Positions 1-13,099 of a DNA stretch of 64,000 bases are shown here, piece after piece. The stretch covers positions 1 to 64,000 of the forward strand of contig OV050031.1 of NCBI GenBank assembly GCA_920105625.2, read 5' to 3'. The first letter of the stretch is position 1, and each line of letters opens with the position of its first letter. Both the position numbers and the translations under genes were made by a program. The notes below the pieces were generated by a model, which saw nothing but the letters and a program-made list of their open reading frames with translations, had not been told where the DNA came from and made no database searches. Origin of the DNA: Clusia tigrina (taxonomy: Eukaryota; Arthropoda; Insecta; Diptera; Clusiidae).

Positions 1-3000
1 CGTCTCAGTCGGCGTCGCAGCCTCTGTCAGCGTCTCTGTAGGCGTCTCAGTCGCTGCCGCTTGTCGATTGGGGGGGTCTGCTGCCTTCTCTATGCCTATA
101 TCTGCCTCAGTCGGCGTCTCAGTCGGCGTCGCAGCCTCTGTCAGCGTCTCTGTAGGCGTCTCAGTCGCTGCCGCTGTCGATTGGGGGGGTCTGCTGCCTT
201 CTCTATGCCTATATCTGCCTCAGTCGGCGTCTCAGTCGGCGTCGCAGCCTCTGTCAGCGTCTCTGTAGGCGTCTCAGTCGCTGCCGCTGTCGATTGGGGG
301 GGTCTGCTGCCTTCTCTATGCCTATATCTGCCTCAGTCGGCGTCTCAGTCGGCGTCGCAGCCTCTGTCAGCGTCTCTGTAGGCGTCTCAGTCGCTGCCGC
401 TGTCGATTGGGGGGGTCTGCTGCCTTCTCTATGCCTATATCTGCCTCAGTCGGCGTCTCAGTCGGCGTCGCAGCCTCTGTCAGCGTCTCTGTAGGCGTCT
501 CAGTCGCTGCCGCTGTCGATTGGGGGGGTCTGCTGCCTTCTCTATGCCTATATCTGCCTCAGTCGGCGTCTCAGTCGGCGTCGCAGCCTCTGTCAGCGTC
601 TCTGTAGGCGTCTCAGTCGCTGCCGCTGTCGATTGGGGGGGTCTGCTGCCTTCTCTATGCCTATATCTGCCTCAGTCGGCGTCTCAGTCGGCGTCGCAGC
701 CTCTGTCAGCGTCTCTGTAGGCGTCTCAGTCGCTGCCGCTGTCGATTGGGGGGGTCTGCTGCCTTCTCTATGCCTATATCTGCCTCAGTCGGCGTCTCAG
801 TCGGCGTCGCAGCCTCTGTCAGCGTCTCTGTAGGCGTCTCAGTCGCTGCCGCTGTCGATTGGGGGGTTCTGCCTCTTTCTCTATGCCTATATCTGCCTCA
901 GTCGGCCTCTCAGTCGGCGTCGCAGCCTCTGTTAGCGTCTCTGTAGGCGTCTTAGTCATTGCCGCTGTCGATTGGGGGGTTCTGCTGCCTTCTCTATGCC
1001 TATATCTGCCTCAGTCGGCGTCTCAGTCGGCGTCGCAGCCTCTGTCAGCGTCTCTGTAGGCGTCTCAGTCGCTGCCGCTGTCGATTGGGGGGGTCTGCTG
1101 CCTTCTCTATGCCTATATCTGCCTCAGTCGGCGTCTCAGTCGGCGTCGCAGCCTCTGTCAGCGTCTCTGTAGGCGTCTCAGTCGCTGCCGCTGTCGATTG
1201 GGGGGGTCTGCTGCCTTCTCTATGCCTATATCTGCCTCAGTCGGCGTCTCAGTCGGCGTCGCAGCCTCTGTCAGCGTCTCTGTAGGCGTCTCAGTCGCTG
1301 CCGCTGTCGATTGGGGGGGTCTGCTGCCTTCTCTATGCCTATATCTGCCTCAGTCGGCGTCTCAGTCGGCGTCGCAGCCTCTGTCAGCGTCTCTGTAGGC
1401 GTCTCAGTCGCTGCCGCTGTCGATTGGGGGGGTCTGCTGCCTTCTCTATGCCTATATCTGCCTCAGTCGGCGTCTCAGTCGGCGTCGCAGCCTCTGTCAG
1501 CGTCTCTGTAGGCGTCTCAGTCGCTGCCGCTGTCGATTGGGGGGGTCTGCTGCCTTCTCTATGCCTATATCTGCCTCAGTCGGCGTCTCAGTCGGCGTCG
1601 CAGCCTCTGTCAGCGTCTCTGTAGGCGTCTCAGTCGCTGCCGCTGTCGATTGGGGGGGTCTGCTGCCTTCTCTATGCCTATATCTGCCTCAGTCGGCGTC
1701 TCAGTCGGCGTCGCAGCCTCTGTCAGCGTCTCTGTAGGCGTCTCAGTCGCTGCCGCTGTCGATTGGGGGGGTCTGCTGCCTTCTCTATGCCTATATCTGC
1801 CTCAGTCGGCGTCTCAGTCGGCGTCGCAGCCTCTGTCAGCGTCTCTGTAGGCGTCTCAGTCGCTGCCGCTGTCGATTGGGGGGGTCTGCTGCCTTCTCTA
1901 TGCCTATATCTGCCTCAGTCGGCGTCTCAGTCGGCGTCGCAGCCTCTGTCAGCGTCTCTGTAGGCGTCTCAGTCGCTGCCGCTGTCGATTGGGGGGGTCT
2001 GCTGCCTTCTCTATGCCTATATCTGCCTCAGTCGGCGTCTCAGTCGGCGTCGCAGCCTCTGTCAGCGTCTCTGTAGGCGTCTCAGTCGCTGCCGCTGTCG
2101 ATTGGGGGGGTCTGCTGCCTTCTCTATGCCTATATCTGCCTCAGTCGGCGTCTCAGTCGGCGTCGCAGCCTCTGTCAGCGTCTCTGTAGGCGTCTCAGTC
2201 GCTGCCGCTGTCGATTGGGGGGGTCTGCTGCCTTCTCTATGCCTATATCTGCCTCAGTCGGCGTCTCAGTCGGCGTCGCAGCCTCTGTCAGCGTCTCTGT
2301 AGGCGTCTCAGTCGCTGCCGCTGTCGATTGGGGGGGTCTGCTGCCTTCTCTATGCCTATATCTGCCTCAGTCGGCGTCTCAGTCGGCGTCGCAGCCTCTG
2401 TCAGCGTCTCTGTAGGCGTCTCAGTCGCTGCCGCTGTCGATTGGGGGGGTCTGCTGCCTTCTCTATGCCTATATCTGCCTCAGTCGGCGTCTCAGTCGGC
2501 GTCGCAGCCTCTGTCAGCGTCTCTGTAGGCGTCTCAGTCGCTGCCGCTGTCGATTGGGGGGGTCTGCTGCCTTCTCTATGCCTATATCTGCCTCAGTCGG
2601 CGTCTCAGTCGGCGTCGCAGCCTCTGTCAGCGTCTCTGTAGGCGTCTCAGTCGCTGCCGCTGTCGATTGGGGGGGTCTGCTGCCTTCTCTATGCCTATAT
2701 CTGCCTCAGTCGGCGTCTCAGTCGGCGTCGCAGCCTCTGTCAGCGTCTCTGTAGGCGTCTCAGTCGCTGCCGCTGTCGATTGGGGGGGTCTGCTGCCTTC
2801 TCTATGCCTATATCTGCCTCAGTCGGCGTCTCAGTCGGCGTCGCAGCCTCTGTCAGCGTCTCTGTAGGCGTCTCAGTCGCTGCCGCTGTCGATTGGGGGG
2901 GTCTGCTGCCTTCTCTATGCCTATATCTGCCTCAGTCGGCGTCTCAGTCGGCGTCGCAGCCTCTGTCAGCGTCTCTGTAGGCGTCTCAGTCGCTGCCGCT

Positions 3001-6000
3001 GTCGATTGGGGGGGTCTGCTGCCTTCTCTATGCCTATATCTGCCTCAGTCGGCGTCTCAGTCGGCGTCGCAGCCTCTGTCAGCGTCTCTGTAGGCGTCTC
3101 AGTCGCTGCCGCTGTCGATTGGGGGGGTCTGCTGCCTTCTCTATGCCTATATCTGCCTCAGTCGGCGTCTCAGTCGGCGTCGCAGCCTCTGTCAGCGTCT
3201 CTGTAGGCGTCTCAGTCGCTGCCGCTGTCGATTGGGGGGGTCTGCTGCCTTCTCTATGCCTATATCTGCCTCAGTCGGCGTCTCAGTCGGCGTCGCAGCC
3301 TCTGTCAGCGTCTCTGTAGGCGTCTCAGTCGCTGCCGCTGTCGATTGGGGGGGTCTGCTGCCTTCTCTATGCCTATATCTGCCTCAGTCGGCGTCTCAGT
3401 CGGCGTCGCAGCCTCTGTCAGCGTCTCTGTAGGCGTCTCAGTCGCTGCCGCTGTCGATTGGGGGGGTCTGCTGCCTTCTCTATGCCTATATCTGCCTCAG
3501 TCGGCGTCTCAGTCGGCGTCGCAGCCTCTGTCAGCGTCTCTGTAGGCGTCTCAGTCGCTGCCGCTGTCGATTGGGGGGGTCTGCTGCCTTCTCTATGCCT
3601 ATATCTGCCTCAGTCGGCGTCTCAGTCGGCGTCGCAGCCTCTGTCAGCGTCTCTGTAGGCGTCTCAGTCGCTGCCGCTGTCGATTGGGGGGGTCTGCTGC
3701 CTTCTCTATGCCTATATCTGCCTCAGTCGGCGTCTCAGTCGGCGTCGCAGCCTCTGTCAGCGTCTCTGTAGGCGTCTCAGTCGCTGCCGCTGTCGATTGG
3801 GGGGGTCTGCTGCCTTCTCTATGCCTATATCTGCCTCAGTCGGCGTCTCAGTCGGCGTCGCAGCCTCTGTCAGCGTCTCTGTAGGCGTCTCAGTCGCTGC
3901 CGCTGTCGATTGGGGGGGTCTGCTGCCTTCTCTATGCCTATATCTGCCTCAGTCGGCGTCTCAGTCGGCGTCGCAGCCTCTGTCAGCGTCTCTGTAGGCG
4001 TCTCAGTCGCTGCCGCTGTCGATTGGGGGGGTCTGCTGCCTTCTCTATGCCTATATCTGCCTCAGTCGGCGTCTCAGTCGGCGTCGCAGCCTCTGTCAGC
4101 GTCTCTGTAGGCGTCTCAGTCGCTGCCGCTGTCGATTGGGGGGGTCTGCTGCCTTCTCTATGCCTATATCTGCCTCAGTCGGCGTCTCAGTCGGCGTCGC
4201 AGCCTCTGTCAGCGTCTCTGTAGGCGTCTCAGTCGCTGCCGCTGTCGATTGGGGGGGTCTGCTGCCTTCTCTATGCCTATATCTGCCTCAGTCGGCGTCT
4301 CAGTCGGCGTCGCAGCCTCTGTCAGCGTCTCTGTAGGCGTCTCAGTCGCTGCCGCTGTCGATTGGGGGGGTCTGCTGCCTTCTCTATGCCTATATCTGCC
4401 TCAGTCGGCGTCTCAGTCGGCGTCGCAGCCTCTGTCAGCGTCTCTGTAGGCGTCTCAGTCGCTGCCGCTGTCGATTGGGGGGGTCTGCTGCCTTCTCTAT
4501 GCCTATATCTGCCTCAGTCGGCGTCTCAGTCGGCGTCGCAGCCTCTGTCAGCGTCTCTGTAGGCGTCTCAGTCGCTGCCGCTGTCGATTGGGGGGGTCTG
4601 CTGCCTTCTCTATGCCTATATCTGCCTCAGTCGGCGTCTCAGTCGGCGTCGCAGCCTCTGTCAGCGTCTCTGTAGGCGTCTCAGTCGCTGCCGCTGTCGA
4701 TTGGGGGGGTCTGCTGCCTTCTCTATGCCTATATCTGCCTCAGTCGGCGTCTCAGTCGGCGTCGCAGCCTCTGTCAGCGTCTCTGTAGGCGTCTCAGTCG
4801 CTGCCGCTGTCGATTGGGGGGGTCTGCTGCCTTCTCTATGCCTATATCTGCCTCAGTCGGCGTCTCAGTCGGCGTCGCAGCCTCTGTCAGCGTCTCTGTA
4901 GGCGTCTCAGTCGCTGCCGCTGTCGATTGGGGGGGTCTGCTGCCTTCTCTATGCCTATATCTGCCTCAGTCGGCGTCTCAGTCGGCGTCGCAGCCTCTGT
5001 CAGCGTCTCTGTAGGCGTCTCAGTCGCTGCCGCTGTCGATTGGGGGGGTCTGCTGCCTTCTCTATGCCTATATCTGCCTCAGTCGGCGTCTCAGTCGGCG
5101 TCGCAGCCTCTGTCAGCGTCTCTGTAGGCGTCTCAGTCGCTGCCGCTGTCGATTGGGGGGGTCTGCTGCCTTCTCTATGCCTATATCTGCCTCAGTCGGC
5201 GTCTCAGTCGGCGTCGCAGCCTCTGTCAGCGTCTCTGTAGGCGTCTCAGTCGCTGCCGCTGTCGATTGGGGGGGTCTGCTGCCTTCTCTATGCCTATATC
5301 TGCCTCAGTCGGCGTCTCAGTCGGCGTCGCAGCCTCTGTCAGCGTCTCTGTAGGCGTCTCAGTCGCTGCCGCTGTCGATTGGGGGGGTCTGCTGCCTTCT
5401 CTATGCCTATATCTGCCTCAGTCGGCGTCTCAGTCGGCGTCGCAGCCTCTGTCAGCGTCTCTGTAGGCGTCTCAGTCGCTGCCGCTGTCGATTGGGGGGG
5501 TCTGCTGCCTTCTCTATGCCTATATCTGCCTCAGTCGGCGTCTCAGTCGGCGTCGCAGCCTCTGTCAGCGTCTCTGTAGGCGTCTCAGTCGCTGCCGCTG
5601 TCGATTGGGGGGTCTGCTGCCTTCTCTATGCCTATATCTGCCTCAGTCGGCGTCTCAGTCGGCGTCGCAGCCTCTGTCAGCGTCTCTGTAGGCGTCTCAG
5701 TCGCTGCCGCTGTCGATTGGGGGGGTCTGCTGCCTTCTCTATGCCTATATCTGCCTCAGTCGGCGTCTCAGTCGGCGTCGCAGCCTCTGTCAGCGTCTCT
5801 GTAGGCGTCTCAGTCGCTGCCGCTGTCGATTGGGGGGGTCTGCTGCCTTCTCTATGCCTATATCTGCCTCAGTCGGCGTCTCAGTCGGCGTCGCAGCCTC
5901 TGTCAGCGTCTCTGTAGGCGTCTCAGTCGCTGCCGCTGTCGATTGGGGGGGTCTGCTGCCTTCTCTATGCCTATATCTGCCTCAGTCGGCGTCTCAGTCG

Positions 6001-7578
6001 GCGTCGCAGCCTCTGTCAGCGTCTCTGTAGGCGTCTCAGTCGCTGCCGCTGTCGATTGGGGGGGTCTGCTGCCTTCTCTATGCCTATATCTGCCTCAGTC
6101 GGCGTCTCAGTCGGCGTCGCAGCCTCTGTCAGCGTCTCTGTAGGCGTCTCAGTCGCTGCCGCTGTCGATTGGGGGGGTCTGCTGCCTTCTCTATGCCTAT
6201 ATCTGCCTCAGTCGGCGTCTCAGTCGGCGTCGCAGCCTCTGTCAGCGTCTCTGTAGGCGTCTCAGTCGCTGCCGCTGTCGATTGGGGGGGTCTGCTGCCT
6301 TCTCTATGCCTATATCTGCCTCAGTCGGCGTCTCAGTCGGCGTCGCAGCCTCTGTCAGCGTCTCTGTAGGCGTCTCAGTCGCTGCCGCTGTCGATTGGGG
6401 GGGTCTGCTGCCTTCTCTATGCCTATATCTGCCTCAGTCGGCGTCTCAGTCGGCGTCGCAGCCTCTGTCAGCGTCTCTGTAGGCGTCTCAGTCGCTGCCG
6501 CTGTCGATTGGGGGGGTCTGCTGCCTTCTCTATGCCTATATCTGCCTCAGTCGGCGTCTCAGTCGGCGTCGCAGCCTCTGTCAGCGTCTCTGTAGGCGTC
6601 TCAGTCGCTGCCGCTGTCGATTGGGGGGGTCTGCTGCCTTCTCTATGCCTATATCTGCCTCAGTCGGCGTCTCAGTCGGCGTCGCAGCCTCTGTCAGCGT
6701 CTCTGTAGGCGTCTCAGTCGCTGCCGCTGTCGATTGGGGGGGTCTGCTGCCTTCTCTATGCCTATATCTGCCTCAGTCGGCGTCTCAGTCGGCGTCGCAG
6801 CCTCTGTCAGCGTCTCTGTAGGCGTCTCAGTCGCTGCCGCTGTCGATTGGGGGGGTCTGCTGCCTTCTCTATGCCTATATCTGCCTCAGTCGGCGTCTCA
6901 GTCGGCGTCGCAGCCTCTGTCAGCGTCTCTGTAGGCGTCTCAGTCGCTGCCGCTGTCGATTGGGGGGGTCTGCTGCCTTCTCTATGCCTATATCTGCCTC
7001 AGTCGGCGTCTCAGTCGGCGTCGCAGCCTCTGTCAGCGTCTCTGTAGGCGTCTCAGTCGCTGCCGCTGTCGATTGGGGGGGTCTGCTGCCTTCTCTATGC
7101 CTATATCTGCCTCAGTCGGCGTCTCAGTCGGCGTCGCAGCCTCTGTCAGCGTCTCTGTAGGCGTCTCAGTCGCTGCCGCTGTCGATTGGGGGGGTCTGCT
7201 GCCTTCTCTATGCCTATATCTGCCTCAGTCGGCGTCTCAGTCGGCGTCGCAGCCTCTGTCAGCGTCTCTGTAGGCGTCTCAGTCGCTGCCGCTGTCGATT
7301 GGGGGGGTCTGCTGCCTTCTCTATGCCTATATCTGCCTCAGTCGGCGTCTCAGTCGGCGTCGCAGCCTCTGTCAGCGTCTCTGTAGGCGTCTCAGTCGCT
7401 GCCGCTGTCGATTGGGGGGGTCTGCTGCCTTCTCTATGCCTATATCTGCCTCAGTCGGCGTCTCAGTCGGCGTCGCAGCCTCTGTCAGCGTCTCTGTAGG
7501 CGTCTCAGTCGCTGCCGCTGTCGATTGGGGGGGGTCTGCTGCCTTCTCTATGCCTATATCTGCCTCAGTCGGCGTCAC
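1..7578. repeat. 113-bp satellite DNA array, about 67 copies
   Basis: A 113-bp unit repeats head to tail from the first base to about 7578, where the last copy is cut off. Each unit holds a run of seven G, the string CTGCTGCCTTCTCTATGCC, and several short CTCAGTCGGCGT sub-repeats, so the monomer grew from a smaller motif. Most units are identical. The exceptions are a diverged stretch at about 846-975, a unit with one G fewer near 5605, one with an extra G near 7525, and an extra T near 69. The unit is much more GC-rich than the rest of the window. Because 113 is not a multiple of 3, each frame opens for about 66 codons and then closes, so it is not coding. The array continues beyond the left edge. 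Confidence 0.97.
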
Positions 7579-7589
7579 AGCCTCAGCCT

Positions 7590-9240
7590 TTCTCCCCTCC
7601 TTTTTCCCACCTATTTTCCGCTTTTTCGCATCCGCCGATTTTTTTCCGCAATTTTTCCGTCATTTTCCGCCTTCTCTCCCGGCTTATTTCAAGCAACTTT
7701 TCACGCCTCTTCTCGCGCCTTTTCGACCGTTTTTCGCGCCTTTTTCCCACCTTTTTCTCGTGGGAAAAGTAGGCGGAAAAAATTCGCGGGAAAATTTGGC
7801 GGGAAAATTTGGTGGGAAAAATTTTAGTGGGAAAGCTAGCCGGGAAAAGTTGCCGGGAAAAGTTGCCGGGAAAAGTTGCCGGGAAAAGTTGCCGGGAAAA
7901 GTTGCCGGGAAAAGTTGCCGGGAAAAGCTGCCGGGAAAAGTTGCCGGGAAAAGTTGCCGGGAAAAGTTGCCGGGAAAAGTTGCCGGGAAAAGTTGCCGGG
8001 AAAAGTTGCCGGGAAAAGTTGCCGGGAAAAGTTGCCGGGAAAAGTTGCCGGGAAAAGTTGCCGGGAAAAGTTGCCGGGAAAAGTTGCCGGGAAAAGTTGC
8101 CGGGAAAAGTTGCCGGGAAAAGTTGCCGGGAAAAGTTGCCGGGAAAAGTTGCCGGGAAAAGTTGCCGGGAAAAGTTGCCGGGAAAAGTTGCCGGGAAAAG
8201 TTGCCGGGAAAAGTTGCCGGGAAAAGTTGCCGGGAAAAGTTGCCGGGAAAAGTTGCCGGGAAAAGTTGCCGGGAAAAGTTGCCGGGAAAAGTTGCCGGGA
8301 AAAGTTGCCGGGAAAAGTTGCCGGGAAAAGTTGCCGGGAAAAGTTGCCGGGAAAAGTTGCCGGGAAAAGTTGCCGGGAAAAGTTGCCGGGAAAAGTTGCC
8401 GGGAAAAGTTGCCGGGAAAAGTTGCCGGGAAAAGTTGCCGGGAAAAGTTGCCGGGAAAAGTTGCCGGGAAAAGTTGCCGGGAAAAGTTGCCGGGAAAAGT
8501 TGCCGGGAAAAGTTGCCGGGAAAAGTTGCCGGGAAAAGTTGCCGGGAAAAGTTGCCGGGAAAAGTTGCCGGGAAAAGTTGCCGGGAAAAGTTGCCGGGAA
8601 AAGTTGCCGGGAAAAGTTGCCGGGAAAAGTTGCCGGGAAAAGTTGCCGGGAAAAGTTGCCGGGAAAAGTTGCCGGGAAAAGTTGCCGGGAAAAGTTGCCG
8701 GGAAAAGTTGCCGGGAAAAGTTGCCGGGAAAAGTTGCCGGGAAAAGTTGCCGAGAAAAGTTGCCGGGAAAAGTTGGCGGGGTAATTTGGCGCGGCAAATT
8801 GGCGGGAAAAGTTGGCGGGATAAAAATGCGGGAAAAGGCACGGAAAAGGCGGGAAAAAAAACTCCACAAGATGGAGGGGGAGGTGACCTCTAGTAGAGTA
8901 GAATGGCAGCCCTCCCCTACCAATGACATTTCTGCTAGTCGCTGACGAATGTATTATGTCGGTGCTTTTATAAGGCTATTTAACTACTTCGTAGCGTCAT
9001 TGCAAAGTACCATGTGTTATATGGTGGACTGTGGTGAAAAAACTAGTAGGAAAATGGGGTGGGGAAAAAATGTGGGAAAAATATGAAAAAAGGGCGGGAA
9101 AGGGGCGTAAGAAAAAAGCGAGGTAAAAAGCAAACAAAAATGATGAACAAATTGTAAGGAAAAAAAAGTGAAAAAAAGTGGGGGAAGAATGGCGGGCAAA
9201 AAAACAAGTAAAATGTCTATCAAAATGTCAAACAAAATGG
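7590..9240. mobile_element. foldback-like element with pyrimidine-rich left and purine-rich right arms
   Basis: Positions 7590-7765 are rich in TTTTTCCGC and TTTTTCCCACC motifs. Positions 7765-9240 are rich in the complementary GGCGGGAAAA motif. The two halves could pair, which is the architecture of foldback elements: long inverted arms made of short degenerate repeats. The 13-bp minisatellite fills the centre. The right arm passes into the dispersed repeat at about 8990. Precise ends and target duplications are not visible, so the call is architectural. Confidence 0.45.
7839..8776. repeat. 13-bp minisatellite (GCCGGGAAAAGTT), about 72 copies
   Basis: The 13-mer GCCGGGAAAAGTT repeats without interruption for 938 bp. 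Visible variants are a T-to-C change at about 7927 and a G-to-A change at about 8753. The roughly 63 units between them look identical, which points to recent expansion or conversion. It grades on both sides into degenerate GGCGGGAAAA sequence, its likely source. All frames on both strands lack stops because of unit composition, giving spurious ORFs of several hundred codons. Confidence 0.97.
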
Positions 9241-10793
9241 CGCCAAAAAGTCATATTTATTTATTAGGCATACTTTGTGACTTTTGGCGCAAATATTTAC
9301 GTTTATAGCGGTAGGCGCTAATTACACAGTATATAAGTTAAATATTTTAAACAATCTACTTTTAAACATACCTCAACCATCTAGTTGTACCTATACAATT
9401 AGTAGTTAGCGCATTCTAGTTGTATGTAATGAGGTTATTGAAAAGTGTTGTGTAGTTGTGTGAATAAGTTATTGTGTACCACTATCTGGATGTAAGCATA
9501 CAAGTTATTTTAATTGAATTAGGTATATATAAGAGAAATGTATATTAATTTAAACATATTAATGGAAGTTGATTGTTAATATTAGTTGAAATAAATATTG
9601 TTAAACTATATTAATTTTAGCATATTAGTGAATTATTAGTATATTATGGTACATCGTACAAGCCATACAATTTATTTATTTCTTTAATCCTCTACGGCAT
9701 CCACAGGTCCAGATAATTATACTCGGCATATTTAAAAGCAGCAACTGTCCTCCTCTCTTGGACTGCACTAAAACCTAGGATTTCCTTGAATCATCAACTG
9801 CAACCCAGTAGTTATTGCCCACCTTCCAATATATCAGAGCAGCTTTATATAACTATATATAAACGAAAAATACATTATTTAGGATTATTTAAATATTGTA
9901 CAAAATTGTTTTAAAATACGCACAACTTTATATAACTATAAATAAACGAAAAGACAATATATATGGTAATTAAATATTACAAACAATTTTTATAATATAA
10001 CCACATTTCGTTGCAAGAACTTTAATTCGTAAAACGCAATCACAAATCCACCGTTGAAACACTAAGAACAATAGGTAAATAAATAATTTATTTAGTCGCA
10101 AATTTCTGCGAGCAAGCAATTATTGTTGCTGTAAAACCAGATTACTGTTAAAATAATTTCCTGTTTTTCATTTCATATAATAAAATTAATAAATGCTGTG
10201 TAAAATATACACTTTTGCCATATTCAAATGCAAAATTTATACTAAATCAACATTTTGCACAGTACCAAAAAATTCAACACATTTTACGTCATATATATTC
10301 TACGCGGTAAATGTACTTTCTATATTTTAAAATATGAATGGTTGTTAATCAAGATAACCCTTAGAGCACCCGATTTAAAGTATATGTACCAAAGCTTTCC
10401 ACAGAGTTGCCGCGGCCGATATACCTTTTGAAGCGGCGCCAAACACCATGTTTTCCACAAAGTCAAAATGTTATATTCTAAATAATTTATTTCCTAATAA
10501 GTCCTGCTCATGTATTCCACAATAGCATATTTTTATATCAGTATTTCTCCCGCACTTTCTTACATAACATATTCGATCACTTTATATTTACATTTTCGCG
10601 AATTTATTTGTTTAGCCACGAGTATTAAATTAAGTTTTTTTTACATAAGTATCACTAGCGCTATTGTAATCGCGAGCATTAAAGAGCGAAAACAATATAC
10701 TACACAATGATTACGATAATTGTCACAGCAATTGACATTAGCGTCAACTTTAAAAAACAGGGTTGGAAAAAATGTACAATTTCTACCATTGCT
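8990..10793. repeat. dispersed repeat family, copy A
   Basis: The stretch shares ordered blocks with 29283-30776 and partly with 41725-42995. They include the phrase TTTATAGCGGTAGGCGC, a block around GCAGCTTTATATAACTATAT, a block ending in CACATTTCGTT, one with GAGTTGCCGCGG and CGATATA, TTCTCCCGCACTTTCT, and the terminal block with TACAATTTCTACCATTGCTACCTAATAT. No coding potential is visible. It could be a long solo LTR or a non-autonomous DNA element. I did not find convincing termini. Confidence 0.6.
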
Positions 10794-10842
10794 ACCTAAT
10801 ATAAAAAGATAATGACAATTACTTTAGTTGCGACAGATAAAA

Positions 10843-10924
10843 GTGCTAACCAAAATAGACGAGACGAGACGTAACGAGTAAAGGGCTAACCAAAATAGAC
10901 GAGACGCGGCGTAACGAGTAAGTT
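10843..10924. repeat. 41-bp tandem duplication
   Basis: Two adjacent copies of a segment beginning GCTAACCAAAATAGACGAGAC and ending GTAACGAGTAA. They differ at GAGACGAGACG versus GAGACGCGGCG. It lies in otherwise featureless non-coding DNA between dispersed repeat copy A and the AT tract. Positions 11260-11400 also resemble 27270-27360 (shared phrase ATATTGTATACTTTGTCGAT), so this spacer is itself repetitive. Confidence 0.8.
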
Positions 10925-11532
10925 CAAGCAAATGTGAATCAATGTTAATAATCAAAATGGCCGTACGTATTTGATCGAAACATTTAGACATGACGTTCTG
11001 TTACGTAATAACCGAACTGCAAACGTCTGCTACTCGTCACAACAGCTACTTTGTTGACACGAGTTATTTTAAAAAAATATTCAAATTAAAATGACAGTTT
11101 ATCTACGATTTAATCGCCGCTGTAAATGATGAGCTCGCAAGTTGTGTAAAAAGACATCCATCGATTTGTTTGATAGCGTCACATTTTGGGTTAAATGTCA
11201 AAATTGACATAACTAGGACAGATGTTCGTTCAATCGCTATCTTTACGTCTCGTATATTTTGTTTTTACCTCTACTTTTGGGCGATATTGTATACTTTGTC
11301 GATAAATACTTGCCTAATTTCAAATTTTTTAATTAAATTTTTTTGCAGCACAGTCCAATTTCCCATCCAAGCAATCACGGGCGGAAATTATGCTATATTT
11401 CGCGCCAAACTGCATCTACTGTAGCCAAACTGTGTCCAACCCAATTATATACAAGTTTTTAACTTTACAGTGGTTCATTGAAGAAATTGTCAACTTTTGC
11501 GCTTACACCCCACCCCGCATGTACTAAGCGGC

Positions 11533-11662
<130 letters not shown>

Positions 11663-12245
11663 CTAACTCCAATATGAGGCTACATCGAAAACCACTACAA
11701 ATGAACTGCATTAAAAAGTGGTTTTGCGAAATATTTTTGTTAAAACTGACACCATACTGCACAACATCAGCACTTGATCTCCATGAGGTCAATCGTGAAA
11801 TAGTTGAAGAAAAGGCATTTAGAAATTTTTTGTATAACATTGTCACAATTAATTATACAAACACCAATAATATACACAACATTAATTTAACTATGACATT
11901 ATTCAACTATTTTTTTATGTGGTCCGAATGATTATATTGACATTCAACTTAATACAACCATTTGTGTTTATGTTGACCAAATATTTAGCTATAACATTCT
12001 TGTTACACAATGAACTATGAAACAGATGTGATATTTAATTTTGTCTAGGGGATGGCGAATTTGGGTGTATAGAAAACATTCTACTGCTATTGCGGCTATG
12101 ACCTTCACAACAACTACGTCGCAAGCAATCAACTTCATGAAATGTATTACTGCTTTTAATGTTAGTTAAATTAGCCATTGAAAATTAAATTATTATTTCC
12201 TTTTCATAAAATCTGACTTTTTATCAGGTTTATAAAATAATATTT

Positions 12246-12971
<726 letters not shown>

Positions 12972-13099
12972 TTTTGCTGAAACTTTCTCAATACAGTCGT
13001 TATATTGCGTTGCTGGCTTGTATTCGAATTGTAATCACTATGCAAAAACTGTATCTGCATTACGAAATCAAAACAAAAGAAAAATAATTTGGAAAGCAT

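Noticed and set aside
68..7499. Dozens of 66-codon ORFs beginning MGGSAAF
   Set aside because: Each is one pass of a 113-bp satellite through a frame; they repeat exactly with the monomer and have no gene signals.
1..7578. CRISPR-like periodicity of the 113-bp array
   Set aside because: Whole units are identical with no variable spacers, and the DNA is eukaryotic.
7839..8830. GGCGGGAAA motifs resembling E2F or Rel sites
   Set aside because: They arise from repeat composition; no promoter or gene context supports regulatory function.
7412..8945. Long ORFs of up to 493 codons on both strands over the 13-bp minisatellite
   Set aside because: The 13-mer contains no stop in any frame, so open reading is automatic; all overlapping frames are open at once.
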